From the NCBI GenBank assembly GCA_029907255.1, contig JARYMF010000005.1:124001-188000 (forward strand): DNA of 64,000 nt, read 5' to 3'. A program made the translations under genes and the position numbers. Of the stretch, positions 19,468 to 28,707 are shown in pieces. Source of the DNA: Armatimonadota bacterium (GTDB lineage Bacteria > Armatimonadota > UBA5829 > DTJY01). The notes beneath the pieces were generated by a model. That model was not told the origin of the DNA. It searched no databases and worked only from the letters and a program-made list of their open reading frames with translations. Within the stretch, counting starts at the first letter, position 1. Every line of letters begins with the position of its first letter.

Positions 19468-19647
19468 TTACCACCCCTTCCATAAACTCTGCATGGCATT
19501 GACTGCGTCGGGGGTGACCGCGCCTTTGAATCTAGACTTGAAAATTCCCTGCCGCCAAGGAAGCACAAAGTCTGTACTGTGAAATGTGCCGGCCGCCTCA
19601 GCGCAAATCACGCAGACTGGAAACGTGGGGTGATTTACATAGTTCAC
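19468..19647 (-). CDS. possible small hypothetical protein (59 aa) coupled to the anti-sigma kinase
   Basis: This frame is open for 66 codons between a TAG near 19683 and the TAA at 19468-19470, and fills the gap between folC and the anti-sigma kinase. It reads NYVNHPTFPVCVICAEA, then DFVLPWRQGIFKSRF and ends MQSLWKGW. It contains a CxxC and looks protein-like, not random. GTG at 19647 is the only standard start before the conserved-looking part, and no good Shine-Dalgarno precedes it. Its stop is 2 nt before the kinase ATG, whose Shine-Dalgarno lies inside this frame, as in coupled genes. The family is not recognised. Confidence 0.4.
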   Translation of the reverse strand: MNYVNHPTFPVCVICAEAAGTFHSTDFVLPWRQGIFKSRFKGAVTPDAVNAMQSLWKGW

Positions 19648-19691
19648 AGTGCCAGGGGGGTCACTTTGTTTATACCCAATCTAACGTCTGA

Positions 19692-21047
19692 TCAAAACTT
19701 ATTAACCAGGCTCTTGATATCTCTCGGAGCTTCGCCAACTGTATAGAACGAACCAGTCACACACACCAAATCATTAGAAGAAGAGAGCGCAAGGGCACGC
19801 CTTACAGCTTCCCGAACAGGCGTGATTTGCTCCACGTTTGAGCAGTATTGTCTAGCTATGTTAGCAATAGTTTCAGCGGGCGCCGCGCGAACATTTGAGG
19901 ACTTAGTAGCTATAATCGTGTGTGCAAGTGGCGCAAGTTCCGACATTACGTCTTCAACGGAATGGCCGGATACCATCCCAATAACAAGTATCAGCCGATT
20001 ATGAGGAAAGCGACAAAGCGCATGAGCTAGCTCCCGCGCAGCGTTTAGATTGTGCGCGCCGTCTACAACTACAAATGGCTTCTCATGTAGCACTTCAAGT
20101 CGACCAGGTACATAAGCTTTCTTTAACCCCTCACGGATTGCTGACTCAGAGACGCAAAAGCCATGTTCCTTCAAAACTTCAACGGTTGCAACTGCTGTCG
20201 CAGCATTTAACAGCTGAAACTCACCCTCCATTCCAACTTCAACATTCTCATACCGCGCCAGAATCCCGTCAAGCGAAAAAGAGTTTTGAATGCTACTCTC
20301 ACAAAGCGGCCCCCTAGGTGAACTGTCCTTCTGAGGCTCTACTTTAAAGCATCTGGCACAATTTGCGGGCTGGACATGGAAAAGCTTGGCATGTCGCTCA
20401 TCGCACACCTGTCTGATGACTTTTAGAGCTTCATTATCCTGGGCGGCCGTGACCACGGGGATACCTTCCTTGATGATACCTGCCTTCTCAAATGCTATCT
20501 CTGATACGGTGTTGCCCAATCTTTCCATATGATCCATTCCGACATTCGTTATAACACTCACGAGAGGGGTTACAATGTTCGTGGCGTCAAGCCTGCCCCC
20601 AAGTCCTACTTCCAAGACAGCAAAGTCAACCTCTTGCTCGGCAAAATATAGGAGCGCAATAGCTGTCTTCATTTCGAATTCAGTAGGGTGACCATGTTGT
20701 GTCTTTTCTAGCGCCAAAGCATGTGGTCGGATTGTATTCACCAGCCGGACGAAATCAACAGGAGGAATCATTTCGCCATTAAGCATGAAACGCTCCCGAA
20801 TATCATAGACAAACGGTGAATAATATGCTCCAACCTTGTAATTATTTGCCCCCAAAATTGCCGATACCATAGCGGCAGTAGAGCCCTTTCCGTTTGTTCC
20901 GGCAATATGTATTATTCTCAGCTTGTCCTGAGGGTTGCCAAGACTCTCACAAAGGGCACGGAAACGCTCCAAGCCGAGTTTAATCACAGATTCACCTAGG
21001 CTGTGGATATACTTTACAGCCTCTTCGTATGAAAGAATATCATTCAT
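19692..21047 (-). CDS. folC: bifunctional folylpolyglutamate synthase / dihydrofolate synthase
   Basis: 451 residues, a usual length. The P-loop GTNGKGST lies at 50-57, followed by YYSPFVYDIRERF, EVGLGGRLDATN and, in the C-terminal Mur-ligase domain, VVDGAHNLNA. It adds glutamate to dihydropteroate or to folates in the cytoplasm. It follows valS by ~70 bp on the same strand, a pairing known from Firmicutes, so it is probably under the valS T-box as well. No strong Shine-Dalgarno precedes ATG. Confidence 0.93.
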   Translation of the reverse strand: MNDILSYEEAVKYIHSLGESVIKLGLERFRALCESLGNPQDKLRIIHIAGTNGKGSTAAMVSAILGANNYKVGAYYSPFVYDIRERFMLNGEMIPPVDFVRLVNTIRPHALALEKTQHGHPTEFEMKTAIALLYFAEQEVDFAVLEVGLGGRLDATNIVTPLVSVITNVGMDHMERLGNTVSEIAFEKAGIIKEGIPVVTAAQDNEALKVIRQVCDERHAKLFHVQPANCARCFKVEPQKDSSPRGPLCESSIQNSFSLDGILARYENVEVGMEGEFQLLNAATAVATVEVLKEHGFCVSESAIREGLKKAYVPGRLEVLHEKPFVVVDGAHNLNAARELAHALCRFPHNRLILVIGMVSGHSVEDVMSELAPLAHTIIATKSSNVRAAPAETIANIARQYCSNVEQITPVREAVRRALALSSSNDLVCVTGSFYTVGEAPRDIKSLVNKF

Positions 21048-21117
21048 GGTAGCAAACGAATTTGAAGTATTTACCTCTGTCTAGACCAGCAATCACTTAG
21101 TTTTCAATAATGCCAGG

Positions 21118-23799
21118 CTACTCTCCTTTTGTCAGCATGTCGAGCCGCTCTTGAAGTTTTTTGCGTCGGTCGGCAAGCTCTTGGGCAATTCGCTGTTCTT
21201 TCTCAATTACATGGGCCGGCGCACGAGCAAGGAACTGTTCATTAGCCAGCTTGGATGTGGTTCTAGCAAGCTCGCGTTCAACTTCGGAGAGTTCATTCGT
21301 AACACGCGCAATCTCCCGATCTATATCCACTAATCCGGCAAGCGGAATGTATATATCTGCCTCGGGCAAATGCGCCGATATAAAGCGCACATGCTCCGCT
21401 GAGGGTCTGGAAGAGGCGACTTCAAGCTTGCTTACCTTAGCCAAGGTCATTATGCTTTCTCTTCCTGACGAGATTGCAGCCCTCACATCAGAAGATTCGG
21501 AAACAACGATGCACTCAACCGTTTTGCCAGGTAAAACTCCTATTTCCGCCCTAAGATTGCGAATCGAGCGAGTAATTTCCATTATGAGGTCCATCCACCA
21601 CTCTGCCTTTTCATTGATTAAAGATGCATCCGCTTCGGGGAATGCAGCTTTCATGATGCTTTCGCCTTCGTGAGGAATAGACTGCCAAATCTGCTCTGTA
21701 ACAAATGGCATAATTGGATGAAGAAGACGCATGGATGTCTCAAGCACACGCCAGAGAACATATTGAACAATTGGCTTTTCTTCACCCTGAAGCCTAGGTT
21801 TTGCAAGCTCTATATACCAATCAGCATACTCGCTCCATAAGAAATCATAAAGCACTCGGGCGGCAGCATCCATATCATAGTTGGCAAAGCCAGCGTTGAC
21901 AGTTTCAATAGTTTTCTGAAGGCGGCTTAATATCCATTTATCCTCATTTCGCAAAACCTCTGGTGAAGGCTCTTTAGGGAGTTCACCTGATTCGGCGTCG
22001 AGATTCAACATCACAAAGCGAGCAATGTTCCAAATTTTGTTGCAAAAGTTCCTGATTGCCGCAACTCGCGACTCGGAAAAGCGAATATCCTGTACTTTGC
22101 CAACCTGCTGAATCAAAGCAAATCTGAGTGCATCAGCGCCGTATTTCTCAACAAGGTCAAGGGGGTCGATTCCTGTGCCAAGCGACTTGCTCATTCTGCG
22201 ACCCTCTTCATTTAGAACTGTGGCATAGATATACACATCCCGAAATGGTATCTCATTCAGGAAATATAGGCTCGTCATAATCATCCGTGAAACCCAAAGA
22301 TAGATTATGTCGCGAGCAGTTATCAAAACTGATGTTGGATAGAAATACTCAAGCTCCCATGTCTTCTTGGGCCATCCCATTGTAGCGAAAGGCCAAAGGG
22401 CAGATGAAAACCAGGTGTCTAGCACGTCTGGATCTTGTTCGATATTCCTACTGCCACATTTTGAGCAAGCACTGACTTCTGTTTTTGACGCTGTATACTC
22501 GCCACAATCTAGGCATTTCCAAATTGGTATACGGTGACCCCACCACAGCTGGCGGGAGATACACCAATCTCGGATGTTTTCCATCCAATCAATGTATACG
22601 CTCGCATAACGGTCGGGGACGAAGCGAACGCTTCCGTTGCGAACTACTTCAATGGCTGGTTGAGCAATTTGCTTCATACGAACAAACCACTGCTCCGAAA
22701 GTAGGGGCTCTATGGTGGTGCCACACCTGGCGCAAGTTCCAACTGAATGGACATATTCCTCCTCGCGAACAAGCAAACCCTGACTCCTTAGCTCCTCGAC
22801 GATTGCCTCACGTGCCGCATACCGGTCCATTCCTGCAAACCTTCCTGCCTCTTCCGTCATACTTCCATCTGTGCCAATTACGACCACTTGCTGAAGGTTG
22901 TGGCGCATCCCTATTTCGAAGTCGTTTGGGTCATGTGCAGGTGTGACTTTGACCGCCCCAGTACCGAAATTCGGATCCACATGAGTATCAGCAATAATCG
23001 GAATGGAGCGCCCCATTATTGGTAGAATAGCATTCTTGCCTATAATGCCGAGATATCTGTCGTCTTCAGGATGCACAGCCACCGCAGTATCGCCTAACAT
23101 AGTTTCTGGGCGCGTGGTGGCTACCGTTACGACACCTGACCCATCTTCCAATGGGTAGTCAATGTGCCAAAGGTGGCCGGCGACTTCTTCATACTCGACT
23201 TCAATATCCGATATCGCTGTCTGGCATCTTGGACACCAATTGATAACGCGAACGCCTCTATATATCAAGCCATCGTTAAACCAACGGATGAACTCCTCCA
23301 ACACAGCATCCGCGTATCCTTCATCCATCGTAAATCGAAGGCGATCCCAATCAAAAGCATATCCCATGCGCTTGAATTGGCGGATTATTGTGCCGCCATA
23401 TTCCTCACGCCACTGCCAAACACGCTCGAGGAATTTCTCCCGGCCCAGGTCGTGGCGTGTCAATCCCTCCATCGCTAACTGCTTCTCAACCACATTCTGA
23501 GTAGCAATGCCGGCATGGTCAGTGCCTGGAAGGATTAGGACATTGAAACCCTGCATACGCTTCCAGCGCCCAAGGACATCATGGATTGTATAGCAGAGTG
23601 CATGGCCCATATGAAGCGAGCCGGTAATGTTCGGCGGTGGAATTGTTATGGAGTACATTTTCTTCTTCTCAGGATCTTCTCTAAGAAGCTCCTCAGCATT
23701 GCCAGCTGCAAAGTACCCTTTCTCCATCCAAAAATCATACCACTTTGGTTCGACTACTTTTGGGTCATAAGTTTTCGGCAATGTGTCGTATCGGTTCAT
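21118..23799 (-). CDS. valS: valyl-tRNA synthetase
   Basis: 893 residues from ATG at 23799, chosen because GGGGAGGAG stands 4 nt upstream; an upstream in-frame reading to 23826 would run into the leader terminator. Class I signatures are present: HMGH (63-66, NITGSLHMGHAL) and RMSKS. CP1 editing-domain elements (TTRPETMLGDTAV) are present. A Cys-containing insertion CLDCG...CSKCG is probably zinc-binding, and the C-terminal ~70 residues form the usual coiled coil. The enzyme charges tRNA-Val and hydrolyses Thr-tRNA-Val. Expression is controlled by the T-box leader directly upstream. Confidence 0.97.
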   Translation of the reverse strand: MNRYDTLPKTYDPKVVEPKWYDFWMEKGYFAAGNAEELLREDPEKKKMYSITIPPPNITGSLHMGHALCYTIHDVLGRWKRMQGFNVLILPGTDHAGIATQNVVEKQLAMEGLTRHDLGREKFLERVWQWREEYGGTIIRQFKRMGYAFDWDRLRFTMDEGYADAVLEEFIRWFNDGLIYRGVRVINWCPRCQTAISDIEVEYEEVAGHLWHIDYPLEDGSGVVTVATTRPETMLGDTAVAVHPEDDRYLGIIGKNAILPIMGRSIPIIADTHVDPNFGTGAVKVTPAHDPNDFEIGMRHNLQQVVVIGTDGSMTEEAGRFAGMDRYAAREAIVEELRSQGLLVREEEYVHSVGTCARCGTTIEPLLSEQWFVRMKQIAQPAIEVVRNGSVRFVPDRYASVYIDWMENIRDWCISRQLWWGHRIPIWKCLDCGEYTASKTEVSACSKCGSRNIEQDPDVLDTWFSSALWPFATMGWPKKTWELEYFYPTSVLITARDIIYLWVSRMIMTSLYFLNEIPFRDVYIYATVLNEEGRRMSKSLGTGIDPLDLVEKYGADALRFALIQQVGKVQDIRFSESRVAAIRNFCNKIWNIARFVMLNLDAESGELPKEPSPEVLRNEDKWILSRLQKTIETVNAGFANYDMDAAARVLYDFLWSEYADWYIELAKPRLQGEEKPIVQYVLWRVLETSMRLLHPIMPFVTEQIWQSIPHEGESIMKAAFPEADASLINEKAEWWMDLIMEITRSIRNLRAEIGVLPGKTVECIVVSESSDVRAAISSGRESIMTLAKVSKLEVASSRPSAEHVRFISAHLPEADIYIPLAGLVDIDREIARVTNELSEVERELARTTSKLANEQFLARAPAHVIEKEQRIAQELADRRKKLQERLDMLTKGE

Positions 23800-23816
23800 A
23801 ATCTCCTCCCCGTGTC

Positions 23817-23861
23817 TTAAAAGCACAAAGCTCCTTCCATCCTAAAGGACGAAAGGAGCTT
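23817..23861 (-). terminator. intrinsic terminator of the valS T-box
   Basis: Arms AAGCTCCTT (23861-23853) and AAGGAGCTT (23836-23828) enclose the typical loop with GTCCTTTAGGA, followed by TGTGCTTTT. The 5' arm directly follows the antiterminator segment, so the two folds are mutually exclusive. Confidence 0.85.
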
Positions 23862-24176
23862 CTTCCGTGGTACCACCTTAATTCGCCTGCCATTGCGCGA
23901 TAAAACATTAACAGGCCTCGTTTTTAGCTATAACGGGCTTGCCCGGCCAGGCTTAATCCTCGGGGGTTCAAAACCTTACCCCACCATCATCGAAAGCAAA
24001 CACGAAGTCATTTTGCAATTTTGCTCTGTTAAGGCTTCCTCACGCCTTCGCAGGTTCACCATCCGACGATGAGACTCAGCCTGACGGCTCTGGGGCGACG
24101 TTCTGCGACCCGATTCCGGAAAGCTCGCACCAAATACTTTCCTCTCTGAAGGCCGCGGCCGCATACTCCTCCCCTT
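23817..24176 (-). promoter_or_regulatory. T-box riboswitch of valS, specifier GUC (Val)
   Basis: On the minus strand the leader starts right after the lon stop codon. The Stem I base is GGGG (24174-24171) paired with CCCC (24095-24092). The specifier loop has 5' AGGAGTA with the AGTA loop-E motif and 3' GAAC followed by GTC (24099-24097), a valine codon. The upper helix TGCGGCC (24163-24157) pairs with GGTCGCA (24110-24104). The AGAGAG motif is at 24147-24142 and the distal stem is GGAAAG/CTTTCC. The T-box/antiterminator AAGGTGGTACCACGG (23879-23865) has TGGT to pair with ACCA of uncharged tRNA-Val. The competing terminator is at 23828-23861. Uncharged tRNA-Val should permit readthrough into valS. 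Confidence 0.92.
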
Positions 24177-26597
24177 CTAAGCCTTTGCCCTTTTCTTTTG
24201 TTTCTTTGTGTTATTCAAGAGCGCAATCTCGAGAACCTCGTCTGCATGCTCAACTGGCTTGAAGGTTAGCTCCTCTCTTACGTAATCAGGGATGTCCTCG
24301 AGGTCCTTGATATTGTCCTTAGGAATAATTATAGTTCGTATACCCGCGCGATGCGCAGCGAGAACCTTTTCTTTGAGCCCGCCAATTGGAAGAACTTTCC
24401 CGCGAAGTGTAATCTCGCCGGTCATTGCGACATCACGTCGCACCGGCCGCCCAGTTAGCGCTGATGCGAGAGCTGCCGCCATCGTTATGCCTGCAGATGG
24501 TCCATCTTTTGGTATCGCACCTGCAGGCACGTGTATATGAACATCCATATTATTTGGAAAATCCTCAGGGATGTCAAGCTGCGCAGCCCTAGACCGCACA
24601 TAAGAGAGCGCCGCCTGCGCCGATTCTTTCATTACTTCGCCAAGCTGTCCCGTCAGGATTAGCTTTCCTTCCTGGGCGCGCATAAGACCTACTTCGATGC
24701 TAACTGTGTCTCCGCCGAACTCGGTGTAAACCAAGCCAGTTGCCGCACCAACCTCGTCATGCTCTTCTGCCATGCCATAGCGGTATTTCGGTTGGCCTAA
24801 ATAATCCTTGACTTTGTTGGGCGTAACTCTCGTCTGCGTATTCTTTCCTTGCGCTACTTCTTTCGCTACCTTGCGGCAGATAGAAGCAATCTCGCGCTCA
24901 AGATTTCTAACGCCAGCTTCGCGAGTATATTCTCTGATAATCTTGCAAAGAGCCTCATCAGTGATTTTTAGAAGCTTCGGCTTCAGCCCGTGCTCTGTAA
25001 TTTGTTTGGGTACAAGAAACTGCTTTGCAATATTTATTTTGTCATCTTCGGTGTATCCCGAAAATGGAATAACTTCCATTCTATCTTTCAACGCTGGCGG
25101 AATAGGATCAAGTAAGTTTGCGGTTGTTATAAACATTACATCTGAAAGATCAAAGGGAACTTCGAGGTAATGATCGCTGAATGCGAAGTTTTGCTCAGGG
25201 TCAAGCGCTTCGAGCAACGCCGCTGAAGGATCACCGCGAAAGTCCACTCCAACTTTATCAATTTCGTCCAGCATAAAAACTGGATTACGCGAACCTGCTT
25301 GTTTTATGCCTTGAATTATTCGACCAGGCATTGAGCCGACATATGTGCGCCGATGGCCGCGTATCTCGGCTTCGTCGCGAATTCCACCAAGTGAGACTCG
25401 GATGAATTTCCGTCCAAGAGCCCGGGCTATCGAGCGCCCTATGGATGTCTTGCCAACTCCCGGAGGCCCAACAAAGCAAAGAATGGGACCTTTCATACCT
25501 CCGGAGAGCTGCTTGACAGCCAAAAACTCAAGGATGCGCTCCTTCGCTTTCATTAAGCCATAGTGGTCCTCATCAAGAACACGGGCAGCTTCCTGTATAT
25601 CAATGTCATCTTCCGTGCGCTTGCTCCATGGCAATGATATTAACCAATCGAGGTATGTTCTAATTACAACGCCTTCGGGCGCAGCATACGGCATTTTCTC
25701 CAGCCGTCCTAACTCTTTCATTGCGCGCTCCCGGACCTCTTCAGGCATGCAGGCTTCCTCTATCTTGGTTTTGTACTCCTCAATTTCGCCGTATCTCTCG
25801 TCATGCTCGCCGAGCTCTTGCTGAATTGCCTTCATCTGCTCGCGGAGAATAAACTCACGCTGTGTGTCGCTCATCTCCTTTTCAACGCGGTTTCGAATGT
25901 TGCGCTGAATTTCGAGGATTTCGACTTCCTTTTTAAGAAGGAGATTGAGCCTATCCAGTCGGTCGCGCACGGATGTACTTTCTAGGATTTCTTGCTTGGA
26001 TTCAACACGCAGTGGAAGATAAGGAGTGATGGCATCGGCTAGGCGACCCGGGTCAGTAATGTTGACAACGTTGACGAGTGCCTCTGGCGGAATGTTTCGG
26101 CCAACGTTGACAATCTGTTCGAACAACGCCGTTACGCTCCGCATAAGAGCCTCTATTTCGAGGCCATACTCCTCTTGCGTTGGCATTGGCTCAACTTTAA
26201 CCAGGAAAAATGGCTCCGTTTCCAGATATTCGGTAATCCTGGCGCGCTCGATACCCTCGAGGACCACGCGAACCGTCCCGTCGGGCACACGCATAATCTG
26301 CATTATTTCGGCAATTAAACCCACGGAGAAGGTATCATCCGGCCCTGGGTCGTCGGTCGCCACTTGTTTCTGCGCCACAAGGAGAATAAAACGATTGCTA
26401 GCCATTGCCTCATCGAGCGCGCGAATTGACTTTGCACGCCCGACAAAGAGTGGGAATATCATGTGCGGAAAATAAACTTCATTCCGCACTGGAAGCATTG
26501 GTAGTATTTCAGGCAATGAGGGAGCAGTTTGCTCTTCAATCGAAACTTCCTTGCTTGCTTTCTTGCTTTTTCCTGCTTTTGTTTGGGATTTCGCCAT
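24177..26597 (-). CDS. lon: ATP-dependent protease La
   Basis: 806 residues from ATG at 26597 (AGAGGAT 6-7 nt upstream; TTG at 26615 is an in-frame alternative). It has the LON substrate-binding domain ([22 protein letters not shown]), a coiled region, an AAA+ domain with Walker A GPPGVGKT (377-384), and the S16 protease domain with the Ser701 (KDGPSAG)/Lys744 dyad. It degrades misfolded and regulatory proteins in the cytoplasm. The C-terminus ends in a Lys-rich tail (KKQKKRAKA). It lies downstream of clpX. The valS T-box starts at its stop codon. Confidence 0.97.
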   Translation of the reverse strand: MAKSQTKAGKSKKASKEVSIEEQTAPSLPEILPMLPVRNEVYFPHMIFPLFVGRAKSIRALDEAMASNRFILLVAQKQVATDDPGPDDTFSVGLIAEIMQIMRVPDGTVRVVLEGIERARITEYLETEPFFLVKVEPMPTQEEYGLEIEALMRSVTALFEQIVNVGRNIPPEALVNVVNITDPGRLADAITPYLPLRVESKQEILESTSVRDRLDRLNLLLKKEVEILEIQRNIRNRVEKEMSDTQREFILREQMKAIQQELGEHDERYGEIEEYKTKIEEACMPEEVRERAMKELGRLEKMPYAAPEGVVIRTYLDWLISLPWSKRTEDDIDIQEAARVLDEDHYGLMKAKERILEFLAVKQLSGGMKGPILCFVGPPGVGKTSIGRSIARALGRKFIRVSLGGIRDEAEIRGHRRTYVGSMPGRIIQGIKQAGSRNPVFMLDEIDKVGVDFRGDPSAALLEALDPEQNFAFSDHYLEVPFDLSDVMFITTANLLDPIPPALKDRMEVIPFSGYTEDDKINIAKQFLVPKQITEHGLKPKLLKITDEALCKIIREYTREAGVRNLEREIASICRKVAKEVAQGKNTQTRVTPNKVKDYLGQPKYRYGMAEEHDEVGAATGLVYTEFGGDTVSIEVGLMRAQEGKLILTGQLGEVMKESAQAALSYVRSRAAQLDIPEDFPNNMDVHIHVPAGAIPKDGPSAGITMAAALASALTGRPVRRDVAMTGEITLRGKVLPIGGLKEKVLAAHRAGIRTIIIPKDNIKDLEDIPDYVREELTFKPVEHADEVLEIALLNNTKKQKKRAKA

Positions 26598-26631
26598 CCG
26601 TGTATCCTCTTCCAAACAGGGAAAGTCTCCT

Positions 26632-26659
26632 GGGGCTCCTTGTATTTTTAAGGAGCCCC
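26632..26659. terminator. strong hairpin in the clpX-lon gap
   Basis: Perfect 10-bp arms GGGGCTCCTT (26632-26641) and AAGGAGCCCC (26650-26659) enclose 8 nt. On the minus strand it is not followed by a U run, so it may be an mRNA stabiliser or attenuator between clpX and lon and not a classical terminator. It lies about 35 nt before the lon start. Confidence 0.45.
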
Positions 26660-26701
26660 TTTGACTTGAGGTCTCAGACGAGTGTTCTTGAAATGAGCAC
26701 T

Positions 26702-27967
26702 CTACGAAGCTGCTCTCATTTCATCAATTGTAATGAGTTTTGGTTCTTTTTTGCCGAGAATCACATCTGCATCAATGATACACTTCTTTACGCCCCCAAC
26801 AGACGGAATCTCGTACATAATGTTTAGCATGACTTCTTCTATAATCGCCCGGAGCGCACGTGCGCCAATACTACGCTTCATTGCTTCATGAGCAATAGCC
26901 GCAAGAGCATCGTCTGTAAAACTAAGCTCCACTCCATCGTACTCGAAGAACTTTTGGTATTGCTTAACAAGTGCATTCTTTGGTTCTACAAGTATCCTTA
27001 CCAAAGTCTGTTCATCCAGTGCATCAAGGGTTGCGATGACCGGAACTCTACCGACGAATTCCGGTATAAACCCATATTTGAGCAGGTCTTCAGGAAGCAC
27101 CTGTGATAGAAGTTCGCCAACGTTGCGCTCCTTCTTGCTTTCGACCTTGGCACGGAAGCCCAAAGCCTGGTCGCTTAGCCTGCGTTCGATTATGCGGTCA
27201 AGACCCTCAAATGCGCCACCACAGATAAATAGTATATTGGTGGTGTCAATTTGAATGTATTCCTGCTGTGGATGCTTTCGGCCTCCTTGTGGAGGGACGT
27301 TCGCCACAGTTCCTTCCAGGATTTTAAGTAGTGCTTGCTGAACACCCTCTCCAGACACATCACGTGTGATTGAAGGATTGTCCGACTTTCGACTGATTTT
27401 GTCTATCTCGTCTATATAGACAATCCCCCGCTGGGCATTCCGTATTGTGTTCTGGAGGCTATCGCCATGGTCGGCTGCCTGCAGAAGCTTGAGGAGGATG
27501 TTCTCGACATCCTCACCCACATAGCCAGCCTCAGTCAACGAAGTTGCGTCAGCAATGGCAAAAGGCACGTTTAGTATTTTGGCGAGCGTCTGCGCTAGCA
27601 GTGTCTTACCACTTCCAGTCGGTCCGATTAAGAGGATATTGCTCTTCTGCAACTCCACATCGGAAGCTGGTGCATTTATGCGCTTAAAGTGGTTGTACAC
27701 AGCTACGCTCAAAATGCGCTTCGCTTTCTCCTGCCCTATGACATACTGACTCAGAATCCGGTATATGTCCTTTGGCTTAGGTATGCTTCCGAACTCAAAC
27801 GATTCTTCTCGGCGCCCAAGCTCAGCCCGAATGGTTTCGTTGCATAGCTCCAAGCATTCCAGACATATTCCGCCATATGGGCCTACTATAAGTCTTTGCA
27901 CTTGCTCGCGGCTCCGGCCGCACAAAGCGCACCGTTGTTCGCCGCGTTCGAATCCAACCCGTGCCAA
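26702..27967 (-). CDS. clpX: Clp protease ATP-binding subunit ClpX
   Basis: 421 residues. The zinc-binding domain uses Cys13, 16, 35 and 38 (CALC...CLEC). The AAA+ domain has Walker A GPTGSGKT, Walker [11 protein letters not shown], the pore region around [12 protein letters not shown] and sensor 2 near SIGARALR. It unfolds tagged substrates and feeds them to ClpP. The start is TTG with GGAGGG about 8 nt upstream; no ATG is available near it. It follows clpP by 40 bp. Its stop codon sits in an imperfect hairpin (TGAAATGAG/CTCATTTCA). Confidence 0.97.
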   Translation of the reverse strand: MARVGFERGEQRCALCGRSREQVQRLIVGPYGGICLECLELCNETIRAELGRREESFEFGSIPKPKDIYRILSQYVIGQEKAKRILSVAVYNHFKRINAPASDVELQKSNILLIGPTGSGKTLLAQTLAKILNVPFAIADATSLTEAGYVGEDVENILLKLLQAADHGDSLQNTIRNAQRGIVYIDEIDKISRKSDNPSITRDVSGEGVQQALLKILEGTVANVPPQGGRKHPQQEYIQIDTTNILFICGGAFEGLDRIIERRLSDQALGFRAKVESKKERNVGELLSQVLPEDLLKYGFIPEFVGRVPVIATLDALDEQTLVRILVEPKNALVKQYQKFFEYDGVELSFTDDALAAIAHEAMKRSIGARALRAIIEEVMLNIMYEIPSVGGVKKCIIDADVILGKKEPKLITIDEMRAAS

Positions 27968-28007
27968 ATACGTGCCCTCCAGTACTTATTTTCTATTAAA
28001 GACTCTT

Positions 28008-28595
28008 TTACCTATTTGAACCTTCCAGAATCTCGTCTATCAGGCCATAAGCCAGTGCTTCCTCAGCCGACATGTAGAAATCCCGGTCGGTATCGCGCTC
28101 AATCTTCTCAATTGGCTGTCCAGTGTGCTTTGCAAGCAAACTGTTCAAAAGCGCCTTGTATCGAAGGATTTCCCTTGCTTGGATATCTATATCCGAAGGC
28201 GTACCCTGAAATCCGGCACTGCCCTGATGAATCATCATGCGCGCGTTTGGAAGAGCATATCGCTTCCCTTTCGCGCCACCAGCAAGCAGTATTGCCGCCA
28301 TGCTTGCCGCCTGGCCAACGCAGATAGTTGCCACGTCAGGCTTTATAATCTGCATGGTATCGTATATTGCTAGTCCAGCCGTGACGAGGCCGCCTGGGCT
28401 GTTAATGTAGAATTCTATATCCTTATCAGGGTCTTCCTTCTCAAGGAAAAGAAGCTGGGCGATTACTAGGTTCGATACGTCATCATCAATTGGCGTGCCA
28501 ATGAATATAATCCTCTCTTTCAGTAGGCGGGAGAAAATATCATAAGCCCGCTCCCCCCGAGAGGTTTGCTCTACAACCATTGGTATTAGTGCCAT
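28008..28595 (-). CDS. clpP: ATP-dependent Clp protease proteolytic subunit
   Basis: 195 residues from ATG at 28595, matching the normal length; an upstream reading to 28691 would add an atypical extension. The catalytic triad is Ser98 (GQAASMAA), His123 (MMIHQG) and Asp172 (ERDTDRD). The N-terminus [20 protein letters not shown] is standard. It forms the tetradecameric peptidase chamber served by ClpX. AAGGAG stands about 12 nt before ATG. Gene order tig-clpP-clpX is the classical bacterial arrangement. Confidence 0.97.
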   Translation of the reverse strand: MALIPMVVEQTSRGERAYDIFSRLLKERIIFIGTPIDDDVSNLVIAQLLFLEKEDPDKDIEFYINSPGGLVTAGLAIYDTMQIIKPDVATICVGQAASMAAILLAGGAKGKRYALPNARMMIHQGSAGFQGTPSDIDIQAREILRYKALLNSLLAKHTGQPIEKIERDTDRDFYMSAEEALAYGLIDEILEGSNR

Positions 28596-28707
28596 TTTTG
28601 TTTCATTCTCCTTCCGGTTAGCTAATCGGGTATGTGCAGCCCGACTTGAAACGCGGAAAGGCATTTGAGGGTTAACGTAGCTAATTGCCAATTACCCCCA
28701 TTACCGA

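Noticed and set aside
22485-22946. 153-codon open frame antisense to valS
   Set aside because: It lies wholly inside the conserved valS gene, has no Shine-Dalgarno and no recognisable domain.
26680-26702. GAGTGTT-N9-AGCACTC, resembling a CIRCE (HrcA) operator near lon
   Set aside because: The half-sites are in the opposite order to CIRCE (GCACTC-N9-GAGTGC), with one mismatch, and the site is downstream of clpX instead of at a promoter.
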